Source of the DNA: a virus
Direction: 5' to 3' (one strand)
IMG/VR virus record: IMGVR_UViG_3300035181_000791
Coordinates: 1-20,970 of that record
Length of the DNA stretch: 20,970 nucleotides
The position numbers and the translations under genes were made by a program. Numbering within the stretch: the stretch's first letter is position 1; every line of letters starts with the position of its first letter. Below, in pieces: positions 1 to 7,950 of the stretch. The notes under the pieces were generated by a model, which was not told the DNA's origin, ran no database searches, and saw nothing but the letters and a program-made list of their open reading frames with translations.

Positions 1-1281
1 AGCGGGAAGGGCCGGATGGATTATGATCGGAATCTTTACGCCGCCGTTCATGGCGAACGGGTTGAAGTACCAGCCGATGACGCCGCCCGCCATCAGGTTG
101 CCGTAGCCTTGCTGCGGATCGGCGAACAGTTGCAGCAGCGGCGAGGACGACGGGCCGTTCAGCACCTTGTTCGTGATGTTCTTCAATTCCTGCGAATTGA
201 CGTAGATCACGGTCGGGCTGACCTGATAGTTGTCCCACATCGACTGCAACATCACGTCGATTTCGTTGATGGTGCCGCGACCGGAAGCGGTCAGGGCAGT
301 ACCGACGCCGGGTGTGCCGGTAGCCAGCGACTTGACGTAAGCGCCGGAACCGCCAAGGAAGGCAGTCGTCAGCAGGCCGTCGAAAGCCAGCGAAGAGTTC
401 GCGGACTTATCGGTCGCGGTAATCGCGGAAGCGGCTTGACCGGTGCCAGCCAGCGGGGCCGCGAAGTTCGCGCTGTTGATGGTCGTGATCGCTTCCAGCC
501 TTTCCGAACCGGCGGCGCCGACGAACCAAGCGTAGCCCAGCGCGCCAGTGACAGGGGTCACGGTGCAGGACATAATCTGCCCAAGCGTCACGGCCTGCGT
601 GGCAGCGGCGGACTTGTTGGACGAACCACCGTTCAGCGTGTAGGTCTGGCCGTCAGCGCCGGTGATGGTCTGGCTGGTCGGTACGCCGTTGGCAAGGGAC
701 GCGCCCCGGAAGCCTTCGCCGGTCAGGGCGACGACGATGACGCTGTAGGTCGCAGCGGGCAAAGTTGCTCCGGAACCGGCAGCGGAAAGGGTCGGGATCG
801 CAGGTGTGCCAAGCGACAGCGACTTGTTACCGAACAGCAGGGCGTTTTCTTCCTTGAGCATCATCTTTTGCAAGACGCGCATCGTGCCGGTCGCGCGGAC
901 ATCCTCGAAGGTCTTGCCTGCGTTGATGGCCTCGAAGGTCGCCTGATCTTCTTCGCCGATGGTCACGTAGCTGGCCGACTTATTGACGGCGGAATAGCTC
1001 ATGCGACCGGTGCGCTGACCTTCCGCGACCCAGCCCATTGCATCGAAGCCGCTGCCGGTCAGCGCTTGAATGGCCTTCCAGTTGGTTGCGACGCCGAGGC
1101 CGCCGCCGACGCGGGGCAGCTTGTTGCGGATCGGAGTATTGACAGGGTAGAGGTTCTTCGCCGGGCCTTGCAGGTCATAGGCGACCAGACCGGTGCCGGT
1201 CGATACGGTTTTGGCGATGTCATCGTTCGGCGCGCCAAGTGCGCCTTTCAGCAGGTCAAGGGTTTGCTGGGTGGGGTTCAT
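1..1281 (-). CDS. Major capsid (coat) protein, 3' end beyond window
   Basis: At least 427 codons are open from an ATG at 1281 to the left edge, with a strong GGAGG ribosome-binding site just upstream. I see no catalytic motif. The call rests on position (terminase, portal, protease/scaffold, then this gene) and on composition typical of phage coat proteins. The N-terminus (residues 40-70) has the form NLYPVNTPIRNKLPRV, which I associate with coat proteins of the SU10/HK97-fold group. Residues about 165-262 look like an inserted beta-rich domain: a TYSVIVVALTGEG strand pattern, a Gly/Ser/Thr-rich middle, then GALGYAWFVG. Such Ig/FN3-like insertions are known surface decorations on coat proteins. 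The product would assemble the icosahedral head and may be trimmed by the neighbouring protease. The C-terminus is missing because the window ends. Confidence is high for a head structural protein and moderate for the exact family. Confidence 0.8.
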   Translation of the reverse strand, partial: MNPTQQTLDLLKGALGAPNDDIAKTVSTGTGLVAYDLQGPAKNLYPVNTPIRNKLPRVGGGLGVATNWKAIQALTGSGFDAMGWVAEGQRTGRMSYSAVNKSASYVTIGEEDQATFEAINAGKTFEDVRATGTMRVLQKMMLKEENALLFGNKSLSLGTPAIPTLSAAGSGATLPAATYSVIVVALTGEGFRGASLANGVPTSQTITGADGQTYTLNGGSSNKSAAATQAVTLGQIMSCTVTPVTGALGYAWFVGAAGSERLEAITTINSANFAAPLAGTGQAASAITATDKSANSSLAFDGLLTTAFLGGSGAYVKSLATGTPGVGTALTASGRGTINEIDVMLQSMWDNYQVSPTVIYVNSQELKNITNKVLNGPSSSPLLQLFADPQQGYGNLMAGGVIGWYFNPFAMNGGVKIPIIIHPALPA

Positions 1282-1293
1282 GTTCAAGCCTCC

Positions 1294-1321
1294 AAAAAGA
1301 AAAATGCCGCGCGATGGCGGC
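1294..1321 (-). terminator. Terminator-like hairpin with U-rich tail ahead of the capsid gene
   Basis: On the minus strand a 5-bp stem GCCGC/GCGGC with a 6-nt loop (1306-1321) is followed by ATTTTTCTTTTT (1305-1294) and then at once by the capsid ribosome-binding site. It could be a leaky terminator, an RNA 3'-end stabiliser for the upstream genes, or a U-rich ribosomal-protein-S1 enhancer for capsid translation. The short stem makes full termination doubtful. Confidence 0.4.
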
Positions 1322-1383
1322 CCTGAATCTAGAAATGGTCAGCCCCGCGAATGCAGGGCCGGGTTAATGGTTGAGAAATGGCA

Positions 1384-2556
1384 TCAGCCTACGCGGATGC
1401 CGCCCGATTGGTACATTTTCCGAATTTGCGCCAGCGCTACGTCCTCCGGTGCAGCCTGTTCATCATGGGCCAGGTCGTCCGTCTTTTCGACTTCGGTCTG
1501 GCCCACGTCTTGCCCCTTCTCGATGGCTTTCAGCAGCGCCTTGCCGTGCGCTGGCTGGGCCTCAAGTTCCTTGACGCGCTTTTCCAAGGCGTCGCGTTCG
1601 CCGGTCAGCTTGGAAACTTCCGCCTTGACCAGATCAAGTTCGGCGCTGACCTTCGCCAGCCCGCCGTCGTCGGCGTCTGCGGACTTCCGGACATCGCCAG
1701 AATCGTCAGCCTTGTCGGCCAGCGCTTCGGCGGCTTCTTCTTTGACCATCGCGGCCAGCAGCTTCAAGCCAGTCCCCAGCCATGCCTTGATCTTGCCGGG
1801 CAGCGCGGAATCGTCGCCTTCATATTCGGCTTCCCAAGCCGTATCTTCGGCAAGGTATTGGACATCGGCCAGCAGGGAAGCGAAGCGGGCGACGCCGTAG
1901 AGGCCTTTATTGACCTCGCCGCCGTCTGCTGCCTTCGCTGCGCCCGCATCGTCCGCCCCCTCGCCCCCAGCGTTGGCCGGGGGGTCATCGGGGGCCGCTT
2001 GCTGCTGCGGGCTGGGTTCATTGTTGTCGGCTTTCGCCAGTTCGATCAGCCGTTCGGGGGAAATTTCGCCCTTGTTCAGCATTTCGGCCAGCACATCGAT
2101 GGCAGAGGGGGCATCGTCAGCCGTTTCGGCCTTGTAGCAGGTGAAAACCGCTTCCGGGTTGGCCGGGCGATCCACAAGGCTGACTTCGACCAGCTTCAAG
2201 CCCTTGATGATGGACTTGTTCAGGTCGTCGCGCGCCGTGACCTTGCCGCCGATACTGAAACCCTTATAGACGCCGGTTTCGACCTTCTTGACGGCGACGG
2301 GATCAACGACATGCGCGCCAAAGTAGGTGCGTCCGTCGTCTTCGACCTTCGCTTCGATGGCCGTGCCAGCCGCAAGGGGCTGGTGCATTTCGCGGACAGC
2401 GCCGAACTTCATGTAGTCGGGCAGCGCGGCCTTCATCGCGTCGGCGGTGATGACTTCGCCGTCGGAATCGACCGCCTCGCTGCTGGCGTAGCCCCATACC
2501 TTGATGGTGCCGTCGTCCTGTTTTTCGGTCTTGCTGATTTCTGCGTAGATTTTCAT
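1384..2556 (-). CDS. Prohead protease with C-terminal scaffold-like region
   Basis: A 390-aa protein. Residues 1-140 match the HK97-type prohead protease pattern: an N-terminal beta-rich start, WGYASSEAVDSDGEVI, a His in REMHQP (H58) and a Ser in YKGFSIGGKV (S101), the expected catalytic His and Ser, then LVEVSLVDRPANPEA. Residues about 145-390 are acidic, Ala-rich and low in complexity, with a heptad-like coiled coil near 305-345 (LDLVKAEVSKL...RVKELEAQ). This looks like a scaffold/delta domain fused to the protease, as in several phages. I chose the ATG at 2556, which gives a GAGG 10 nt upstream. A TTG at 2562 overlapping the portal stop would add only two residues. The portal gene ends at 2559, so the two genes are coupled. 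The enzyme would cleave the scaffold region and possibly capsid protein during head maturation. Confidence 0.85.
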   Translation of the reverse strand: MKIYAEISKTEKQDDGTIKVWGYASSEAVDSDGEVITADAMKAALPDYMKFGAVREMHQPLAAGTAIEAKVEDDGRTYFGAHVVDPVAVKKVETGVYKGFSIGGKVTARDDLNKSIIKGLKLVEVSLVDRPANPEAVFTCYKAETADDAPSAIDVLAEMLNKGEISPERLIELAKADNNEPSPQQQAAPDDPPANAGGEGADDAGAAKAADGGEVNKGLYGVARFASLLADVQYLAEDTAWEAEYEGDDSALPGKIKAWLGTGLKLLAAMVKEEAAEALADKADDSGDVRKSADADDGGLAKVSAELDLVKAEVSKLTGERDALEKRVKELEAQPAHGKALLKAIEKGQDVGQTEVEKTDDLAHDEQAAPEDVALAQIRKMYQSGGIRVG

Positions 2557-2558
2557 GG

Positions 2559-3902
2559 TCAATTGCCCTCGTCTTCGACTGCCCCGCCGGGCTGGGAATC
2601 GCCAGCCCCGACAGGGACGGCGGGTTTCGGTTGCTGGGCCAGTTCAGCGCGCTGTTCCGGCGTCAGCGGTTCGCGGCCAAGGTCGGCCCGGACTTCATCG
2701 GGATGCAGCACCTTGGCAGCGACGTAGATTTGATTGATCTTCGCCTGCGTCAGCGGGTCAATGGCGTCTTCTTCTGCCCATGCGAATTCCAGATCGGGGG
2801 CTTTGAAGTAGCGCAGGATGACCAGATCGATCAGCCCCTTGACCCAGCGCTGCAACGGGGCCAAGCCTTCGGCAAGCGATTGGTCGCGGGCCGTTTCTGC
2901 CGTGCTTCGATTGACCTGCTTGATGAACGGGGTCGGTTCGATGCTGAACGCGAAGCAGACGATCCGGGCAAGCCATTCGTCGTATTCATCCTTTAGCGCG
3001 CCTTCCTTTGTCGGTCGGTAGGTCACGCCGTCGGGGATGAATTTCAGATGCCGCCGGGCCGCCGTATCGCCTTCCAGCAGGCTGTCCCAATATTCTTGAA
3101 ACTGCCTGATCTGCTCGGGCTGCCATTCCTTCGGGACGCTGGCAAGCGCTTCGGGGACGTTCCCTTCGGTGTAGAACTGCAATTGGTGAATCTGTCGCCG
3201 GATGGCGATATTCACCGTCACGATGACCTGTTCGACCGGGCTGTAGCCATAGACCTTATGGGTTCGCAGGTTCCGGGGCCGGTAGATCAGTTCGTCGCGG
3301 TTGTAATCGACCGCAGGCAAGCCCTTCAAGACCTGCTGATAGGCTGGATCGGGCGGCAGCGGTGTGCGCCCCGTCGAATCCAGAACGCGCTTGATCGTCG
3401 CGCCATCGACAGGTTCAAGGGCGTACAGGCCGCCGCCCAGCGTCATGCGCGGGTAGATCGTCGGCGCATCGATGACCAGCAGGTCTTCGGTCAGCATCCG
3501 CAGCCATTCTTCCCATGTATGTTCCCGGTCGGGCATGTTGAAGAATGTTTCGATGTCGGCGCATCGCTTGTCGGGCTGGGCTTTCTTGTCCTTCGGCTTG
3601 ATCTTCCAGCGCAGCTTCGACATCTGATCCTTGCGCGTTTCGATCACCAGCCGCAGCAGGTCGTAGCTTTCAGCCAGCGCCCGCATCTGCGCGAACGTGA
3701 CCGCTTCGCCTTCGCGGGGACGCACGCGGGCATTCGACAGCACCGGGAAGTCGAATTGACGACCGACGGCCTGTTCCTGCGCGACGGGCGGCAGCGGGTC
3801 GCCGGGGCCGAACCATTCCGGCTTTTGACCGGTCAGTCCGTAGCGAACGCCCGCCACCATGCGGGCAATGACGCCCGGCTCGATAGGGGTTTTTGTTGCC
3901 AT
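2559..3902 (-). CDS. Phage portal protein
   Basis: A 447-aa protein forming the dodecameric ring at the head vertex through which DNA is packaged and to which terminase docks. Family features seen: an N-terminal segment with AESYDLLRLVIETRKDQMSKLRWKI, a central YRPRNLRTHKVYGYSPVEQVI block, and SIEPTPFIKQVNRSTAETARDQ, all typical of portals in this position, plus an acidic Pro-rich C-terminus. Length is within the usual 400-550 aa. The large terminase stop (TGA, 3904-3902) overlaps the ATG at 3902 by one base (TGATG), so I prefer this start over a TTG one codon earlier. It is directly downstream of terminase and upstream of the protease, the standard order of a head operon. Nothing looks broken. 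Confidence 0.92.
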   Translation of the reverse strand: MATKTPIEPGVIARMVAGVRYGLTGQKPEWFGPGDPLPPVAQEQAVGRQFDFPVLSNARVRPREGEAVTFAQMRALAESYDLLRLVIETRKDQMSKLRWKIKPKDKKAQPDKRCADIETFFNMPDREHTWEEWLRMLTEDLLVIDAPTIYPRMTLGGGLYALEPVDGATIKRVLDSTGRTPLPPDPAYQQVLKGLPAVDYNRDELIYRPRNLRTHKVYGYSPVEQVIVTVNIAIRRQIHQLQFYTEGNVPEALASVPKEWQPEQIRQFQEYWDSLLEGDTAARRHLKFIPDGVTYRPTKEGALKDEYDEWLARIVCFAFSIEPTPFIKQVNRSTAETARDQSLAEGLAPLQRWVKGLIDLVILRYFKAPDLEFAWAEEDAIDPLTQAKINQIYVAAKVLHPDEVRADLGREPLTPEQRAELAQQPKPAVPVGAGDSQPGGAVEDEGN

Positions 3903-5350
3903 CAATTCGCCTTCTGCTGTTTCGCTGCTTGGGCTGCCTCGGCTTGCTGACGAAGCATGTCCAGCATCCCGAATGTGTTGGTGTTGAGCGCCGAGAAGCC
4001 GTCCGACAAGGCGTCGATCTGGTCGTCATGCACCCCGTTCGGGAAAAGCCGCATTTCAGCCACCAGCGCATCGTTCCATTCGGCGCGCAGCATCATGACG
4101 TTCCCGACATTGACCTGCGCCGCGAACGGTTCGGCCCGCGTGATCTTGTCGCCAGTGACCGGGGCTGACGTGACCGGGAAGCCTGCAAGCTGCTTCGTCA
4201 GGTAGGCCACTTGCGACTTACCGGCCTGTCCGGGGTCTTGCGGAATCTTCACCCGGCAGGTGGTGCCGTCGCGCTTGGCGGTATTGACCAGAGCTGATTC
4301 GACTTCCTCCGGGCCGCCGCGCATCCGGTTCATGTCGGCGATGATCCAGCGCCCGGTCGGCGTCAGGCCCAGCTTGCCGCCAGCCGTCCAATCGGGGTCT
4401 TTCCCAGGCGTCGGGTCGGTGGCTGCTAAGTCCCAAGCCCGCACGAAGCGGGTGCCAGCCGGGACAGCCTCAACCACCTCGATCTTGTCGGGCTTGAAGA
4501 TGTTGCCTTCCGGCGGGGCAGGCCGTTGCTGATACTGCCCTGCGAACGTGTAGGGCGCAGCCGACTGCATGCGCAACAGTTCTTCGACGCTATGCTTTTC
4601 CGGCCAAAGCGCCGTTCCGTCGTCTTGCAGCGCGGGCAGGCAAACATGCTCCCATTCCTCGCCGTTGCCGCCTTTCAGCAGCCAGCCCGCCAAATCCCGT
4701 TCATGCAAGCGCTGCATGATTAGGATGATCGGCGTATTCGGCGCGTTCTTCCGGCTTTCAAGCGTGTTCTGGAACCATTCGATGACGCCTTCGCGGATGA
4801 CATCCGAACGGGCCTCGTCGGCTTTGTGCGGGTCATCGATGATGATGGCCCCGCCGAATCCTTCCCGATGCTTGCCTGCGCCGTAGCCGGTAATCGTTCC
4901 GCCAGCGCCGACGGCATAGACGCAGCCGCCTGCGGTCGTCCGCCATTCGTCCTTCGCTTGGCTGTCCTGCCGCAGCGCGACGTTCGGGAAGATTTCCCGA
5001 TATTCCGGCGACTGGACAAGTTCGCGGGCCTGCCAAGCGTTGTTCCCAGCAAGCCGCCCCGAATAGCTGGTATGGATGAATTCAGCGTCAGGAACCTGCC
5101 CAAGCGCCCATGAAATGAAGTTGATGACCGCCAGTTCGGTCTTAGAGTAGCGCGGCGGCACGTTGATGATTAGCCGCTTGCATTCGCCCCGGAAGACGCG
5201 CATCAGGGCGTCGCAGATGGCCTTATGGTGCTGGCCGCGAATCCATTTGAAGCCCTTGCGCTGCGCGAACATCCAGCGCGAAAAGAAATACAGGTCGGCT
5301 TCGGCCATCTGGACAGCCGCAAAGCGTTCCTTTGGGCTGAACTGTCGCAT
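3902..5350 (-). CDS. terL: Terminase large subunit
   Basis: A 482-aa DNA-packaging motor with ATPase and nuclease domains. The ATPase part has a degenerate Walker A, NVPPRYSKTEL (residues 63-73), and Walker B, AIIIDDPH (168-175). The Walker A lacks the canonical GxxGxGK spacing, which is usual for terminases of this type. The RNase H-like nuclease has acidic residues in VRAWDLAATD (D307), IPQDPGQAG (D372) and GVHDDQIDALSDG (D442/D443). The C-terminal tail is Gln/Ala-rich. The ATG at 5350 has a GAGG 7 nt upstream. A TTG at 5356 overlapping the small-subunit stop is possible but less likely. It cuts concatemeric phage DNA and pumps it through the portal encoded next door. Confidence 0.95.
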   Translation of the reverse strand: MRQFSPKERFAAVQMAEADLYFFSRWMFAQRKGFKWIRGQHHKAICDALMRVFRGECKRLIINVPPRYSKTELAVINFISWALGQVPDAEFIHTSYSGRLAGNNAWQARELVQSPEYREIFPNVALRQDSQAKDEWRTTAGGCVYAVGAGGTITGYGAGKHREGFGGAIIIDDPHKADEARSDVIREGVIEWFQNTLESRKNAPNTPIILIMQRLHERDLAGWLLKGGNGEEWEHVCLPALQDDGTALWPEKHSVEELLRMQSAAPYTFAGQYQQRPAPPEGNIFKPDKIEVVEAVPAGTRFVRAWDLAATDPTPGKDPDWTAGGKLGLTPTGRWIIADMNRMRGGPEEVESALVNTAKRDGTTCRVKIPQDPGQAGKSQVAYLTKQLAGFPVTSAPVTGDKITRAEPFAAQVNVGNVMMLRAEWNDALVAEMRLFPNGVHDDQIDALSDGFSALNTNTFGMLDMLRQQAEAAQAAKQQKAN

Positions 5351-5352
5351 GG

Positions 5353-5763
5353 TCAAACCTCGTCAGCGATCTGCTTGGCAATCTCCTTGAACTCGGCGGT
5401 ACTGCTGACCCGATGTTCCTGCTGGATTGGGCCGCCGTCTGCGCCAGTCGATTCGACGCGGACGGTTTCCTTCCATCGCGCGCGGGTTTTCAGCCAGAAG
5501 ATCGCCGCCGTTACCGCCCCTTGGCCTGTTCCTTGGGTCGCATGCTTGTAAAGGCTTTCGGCGACCTTGCTGTTTGCGACGACTTCGCCAGTATCCAGTT
5601 CGTCGCGGAAATGCTTGCGCAGGGTCTTCGCATCGATGGGCTTGCCCGTCTGCGGGTTCTGGATGACCTTGCTGATGTCGTCTTCGGGGATGCCGTAACC
5701 GGCCATTGCCTTGACCATCTTCCGCTGTTCAGCGGTCGGGATGAAGGGTTTCCGTCCTGCCAT
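5353..5763 (-). CDS. terS: Terminase small subunit
   Basis: A 136-aa protein immediately upstream of the large subunit, in the usual position and size for the DNA-recognition subunit. The N-terminal third (FIPTAEQRKMVKAMAGYGIPEDDISKVI) reads as a helix-turn-helix, followed by KTLRKHFRDELDTGEV and an Ala-rich helical segment with IFWLKTRARWKET, a pattern common in small terminases. It would bind the packaging site and regulate the large subunit. The ATG at 5763 is preceded by GGAGG four bases upstream. I could not identify the cos or pac site. A 6-bp inverted repeat (GTCCCA 5780-5785, TGGGAC 5808-5813) lies in the short gap upstream but is weak evidence. Confidence 0.85.
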   Translation of the reverse strand: MAGRKPFIPTAEQRKMVKAMAGYGIPEDDISKVIQNPQTGKPIDAKTLRKHFRDELDTGEVVANSKVAESLYKHATQGTGQGAVTAAIFWLKTRARWKETVRVESTGADGGPIQQEHRVSSTAEFKEIAKQIADEV

Positions 5764-5816
5764 GATTCCTCCGTCGCCTGTCCCAGCAAGGCGCAGGTCG
5801 GCAAGAATGGGACGGT

Positions 5817-7232
5817 TTAGCCCTGATCGCCCGCTTCGGGGAATAGGTCGTCGCCGATTTCAACGTCGCCGCAGGCTTCGACGGCCTTTCGGGGGTCGCC
5901 TTTGCAGAAAACAAGCAGGTTCTGATGGGTCTTGCCCAGCTTTCGGCTGGTGCTGAATTGCTTCCCGGCCCGGATCGGCAGGCTGCCGACCATCGTGACC
6001 AAAATTGCTTCGTTGTAGTAGTCCAGCCCGGCTTCGCGGAACGCCTGAACGGTATCGCCTACGAAGTCGTAATACGCGCCCCGCTTGTCCCGAACCTCGC
6101 CGACAACGAAGGCGGCGAAGCGGTCTTGTTTCAGCAGGCCGCAAGCCCGCTTGATGATGTCGAAATAGGCCGCCCGGAAGTCTTCATAGGCCAGCGTCGA
6201 AAGGTCGGCTGGGTCGTCCGAATAGACCTCAAGGTCGGCATAGGGCGGGCAGGAAAACAGGAAGTCAGCCTGCAAGCCATTGCAAGTCTTGTCGATGTTC
6301 CGGCTGTCGCCGCAATGCCAGACGGGGACGGGATCGCCTTCGCCAAGGATTTCGGCCTGCGCCCGGTTCGCTTCGACCTGTTCTTTCCGCAGATCGCTGC
6401 CGACGTACTGGCGGCCCAGCTTGGCGGCGACAAGGCCGCGAACGCTGCCCCCGGCGAACGGGTCAAGGATGACGCCGCGCGCAGGGCTGAACCAGCGATA
6501 GGCCAGTTCGCATAGAACCGGGTCGAAGATGCTTGTCCCGCTTTGGCCGCTGGCGTTGCCTTCCGTCCCGAAGGTCGTAGCAAGCCGTTTTCCGGCCCCG
6601 TTGCCGCGTTCCTTGGCGCTGTAGTCGGCTGCCGGTCGCGGGCTGCCGCCGGGCGAACCGTTCGCGCCCCGGCCAAGTTCTGACCGAATGCCAAGCGTGA
6701 TCCATGCGTTCTTCCGATCCTGCCACCATCCTTCGCGGGCGTTCAGGACGCTGAACGGGGCGACCATGAAGCGGTCGGCAAGGCTGCCGGTTCCGCCTTC
6801 GTCCGATCCATCGCCGGAACCTTCTGGCGGCAGCAGGTCGGCCAGTTCGTCGCCGCTGAACCCGATCAGATCAAGGTCGAAGCCGTCGTCCCGCAGTTCG
6901 CCAAGTTCCAGCGCCAGCAGTTCGTCGTCCCAGCCAGCGTTCAGCGCCAGCTTGTTGTCGGCGATGATGTAGGCCCGCTTCTGCGCGTCCGACATGTAGG
7001 CAAGTTCGATGACCGGGACTTCATCCAGCCCCAGCTTCCGGGCTGCAAGAACGCGGCCATGACCGGCGATCAGACCGCGCTGACCATCAACAAGGACAGG
7101 GTTTGTGAAGCCGAATTCTCTGATGCTGGCCGCGATCTGCGCCACCTGTGATTCGGAGTGAGTCCGGGCGTTGTTGATGTAGGGGATCAGCGAATCGACG
7201 GACAGGTATTCAACGCGAAGTTTTTCAAGCAT
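5817..7232 (-). CDS. ParB-like N-terminus fused to a DNA methyltransferase
   Basis: A 471-aa fusion. Residues about 8-100 are a ParB/Srx-type domain with the box GLIAGHGRVLAARKLG and the downstream IIADNKLAL motif, typical of phage ParB-methylase fusions. Residues about 235-445 are a class I SAM-dependent methyltransferase: motif I DPFAGGS (257-263) and a catalytic motif IV written SCPPY (327-331), where DPPY or NPPY is usual. Motif I comes before motif IV, the reverse of the beta-class order. The middle (140-230) is Gly/Ser-rich and probably a linker plus a target-recognition part. It starts 8 nt inside the end of the upstream HNH gene, so the two are coupled. A likely role is modification of phage DNA before packaging, protecting it from host restriction; the base modified is not known. 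The adenine or cytosine-N4 class is inferred from the PPY motif. Confidence 0.85.
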   Translation of the reverse strand: MLEKLRVEYLSVDSLIPYINNARTHSESQVAQIAASIREFGFTNPVLVDGQRGLIAGHGRVLAARKLGLDEVPVIELAYMSDAQKRAYIIADNKLALNAGWDDELLALELGELRDDGFDLDLIGFSGDELADLLPPEGSGDGSDEGGTGSLADRFMVAPFSVLNAREGWWQDRKNAWITLGIRSELGRGANGSPGGSPRPAADYSAKERGNGAGKRLATTFGTEGNASGQSGTSIFDPVLCELAYRWFSPARGVILDPFAGGSVRGLVAAKLGRQYVGSDLRKEQVEANRAQAEILGEGDPVPVWHCGDSRNIDKTCNGLQADFLFSCPPYADLEVYSDDPADLSTLAYEDFRAAYFDIIKRACGLLKQDRFAAFVVGEVRDKRGAYYDFVGDTVQAFREAGLDYYNEAILVTMVGSLPIRAGKQFSTSRKLGKTHQNLLVFCKGDPRKAVEACGDVEIGDDLFPEAGDQG

Positions 7233-7731
7233 GGATGGAACCCCACGATTTTCCGTTTAGCAGGTTTCTGATTGCCCAACGGGACACGCCGAACATTCTG
7301 GCGAAGCCTGTAAGCTCTCCGCGCTTGCCTGTGTAGCTGGTCTTGACGTGAGCGACCTGCTGGTCAGTCATTTTTGCGATATAGACCTTTTCGCCCATAG
7401 GCTGCGTACCGTGCAGCTTCTTGTGGGCGTTGTTCTCGGTCGGGGTGGCCCACATCAGGTTTCCGGCCTGATTGTTTGCTGCGTTGCCGTCTCGGTGCGC
7501 CACTTCATGCCCGTCAGGCTGCGGGCCAATGAAAGCCAGAGCGACAAGGCGATGAACCTTGACCGTCTTGTAGCGGTTCGCGCGCCACAGATTGACGCGG
7601 CGGCGACCCCATTCATCAACCGAAGGCGAGAGGATGCGGCCAGAATCTACGCGCCGCACCTGCCCCAAGTCCGAAACCTCATACTCGGGGAAGTCAGGAA
7701 CAGCCTTCCAGTTTTCGGGGTTTGTTTTCAT
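7225..7731 (-). CDS. NUMOD4-HNH endonuclease
   Basis: A 168-aa free-standing HNH nuclease. The start NWKAVPDFPEYEVSDLGQVRRV is a NUMOD4 motif. The HNH core follows with VHRLVALAFIG, then HEVAHRDGNAANNQAGNLMWAT and NNAHKK. The C-terminus (TDQQVAHVKTSY...FARMFGVSRWAIRNLLNGKSW) is a helix-turn-helix DNA-binding module. I start it at the ATG at 7731 because NUMOD4 begins there; the longer frame to 7836 would translate through hairpins and a 13-bp repeat. The ribosome-binding site is weak. It may be a homing-type selfish gene, or, given its place next to terminase, a packaging accessory as known for the HNH protein of HK97. The sequence does not decide between these. Confidence 0.85.
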   Translation of the reverse strand: MKTNPENWKAVPDFPEYEVSDLGQVRRVDSGRILSPSVDEWGRRRVNLWRANRYKTVKVHRLVALAFIGPQPDGHEVAHRDGNAANNQAGNLMWATPTENNAHKKLHGTQPMGEKVYIAKMTDQQVAHVKTSYTGKRGELTGFARMFGVSRWAIRNLLNGKSWGSIHA

Positions 7732-7753
7732 AGGCGGGAGAAATAGCCCTGCA

Positions 7754-7786
7754 AAGCAAAACGCCCCACCGAAAGCCGGAAGGGCG
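7754..7786 (-). terminator. Weak terminator-like hairpin upstream of the HNH gene
   Basis: Minus strand: CGCCC/GGGCG outer stem (7786-7782 with 7766-7762), an inner CCG/CGG stem, then TTTTGCTTTG. It is the third hairpin in a row before the late genes and the least convincing. Confidence 0.35.
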
Positions 7787-7792
7787 AAGGAA

Positions 7793-7815
7793 TAAAAGCC
7801 CGGCGCGGGGCCGGG
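7793..7815 (-). terminator. Terminator-like hairpin
   Basis: Minus strand: a perfect 6-bp stem CCCGGC/GCCGGG (7815-7810 with 7804-7799), 5-nt loop, followed by GCTTTTATT. This is an intrinsic terminator geometry with a short U-tract. It lies between the late-promoter candidate and the first late gene. Confidence 0.5.
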
Positions 7816-7825
7816 AAACCAAGCC

Positions 7826-7870
7826 AAGGAGGGCATGGAAGGAGGGCATGGAAGGAGGGCATGGAAGGAG
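7826..7870. repeat. Tandem 13-bp repeat, about 3.5 copies
   Basis: The unit AAGGAGGGCATGG occurs three times exactly (7826-7838, 7839-7851, 7852-7864) and then partially (AAGGAG). Read on the plus strand each unit resembles a Shine-Dalgarno followed by ATG, but no plausible gene follows. It sits between terminator hairpins in a non-coding gap, so copy-number slippage is the simplest origin. Confidence 0.85.
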
Positions 7871-7882
7871 ACAGACGGGCAA

Positions 7883-7915
7883 CAAAAAAGCCCGGTTGTT
7901 GATGCGTTCCGGGCT
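7883..7915 (-). terminator. Strong intrinsic terminator (tR'-like)
   Basis: Minus strand: 7-bp perfect stem AGCCCGG/CCGGGCT (7915-7909 with 7895-7889), 13-nt loop, then TTTTTTG. It lies 72 nt downstream of the Q-like gene and about 30-60 nt past the inferred start of the late-promoter candidate, the arrangement expected for a terminator overcome by a Q-type antiterminator. Confidence 0.75.
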
Positions 7916-7950
7916 TCGGGCGTAGTACGGGGACTACTGAATTACGCGCT

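Noticed and set aside
16-1326. Long plus-strand frame of 436 codons opposite the capsid gene
   Set aside because: It is the antisense shadow of a GC-rich gene: composition is Gly/Arg/Gln-rich without motifs, and the minus strand gives a coherent coat protein with a strong ribosome-binding site.
7732-7836. N-terminal extension of the NUMOD4-HNH gene to an ATG at 7836
   Set aside because: The extra 35 residues are encoded by two terminator-like hairpins and repeat DNA, and the conserved domain begins at the ATG at 7731.
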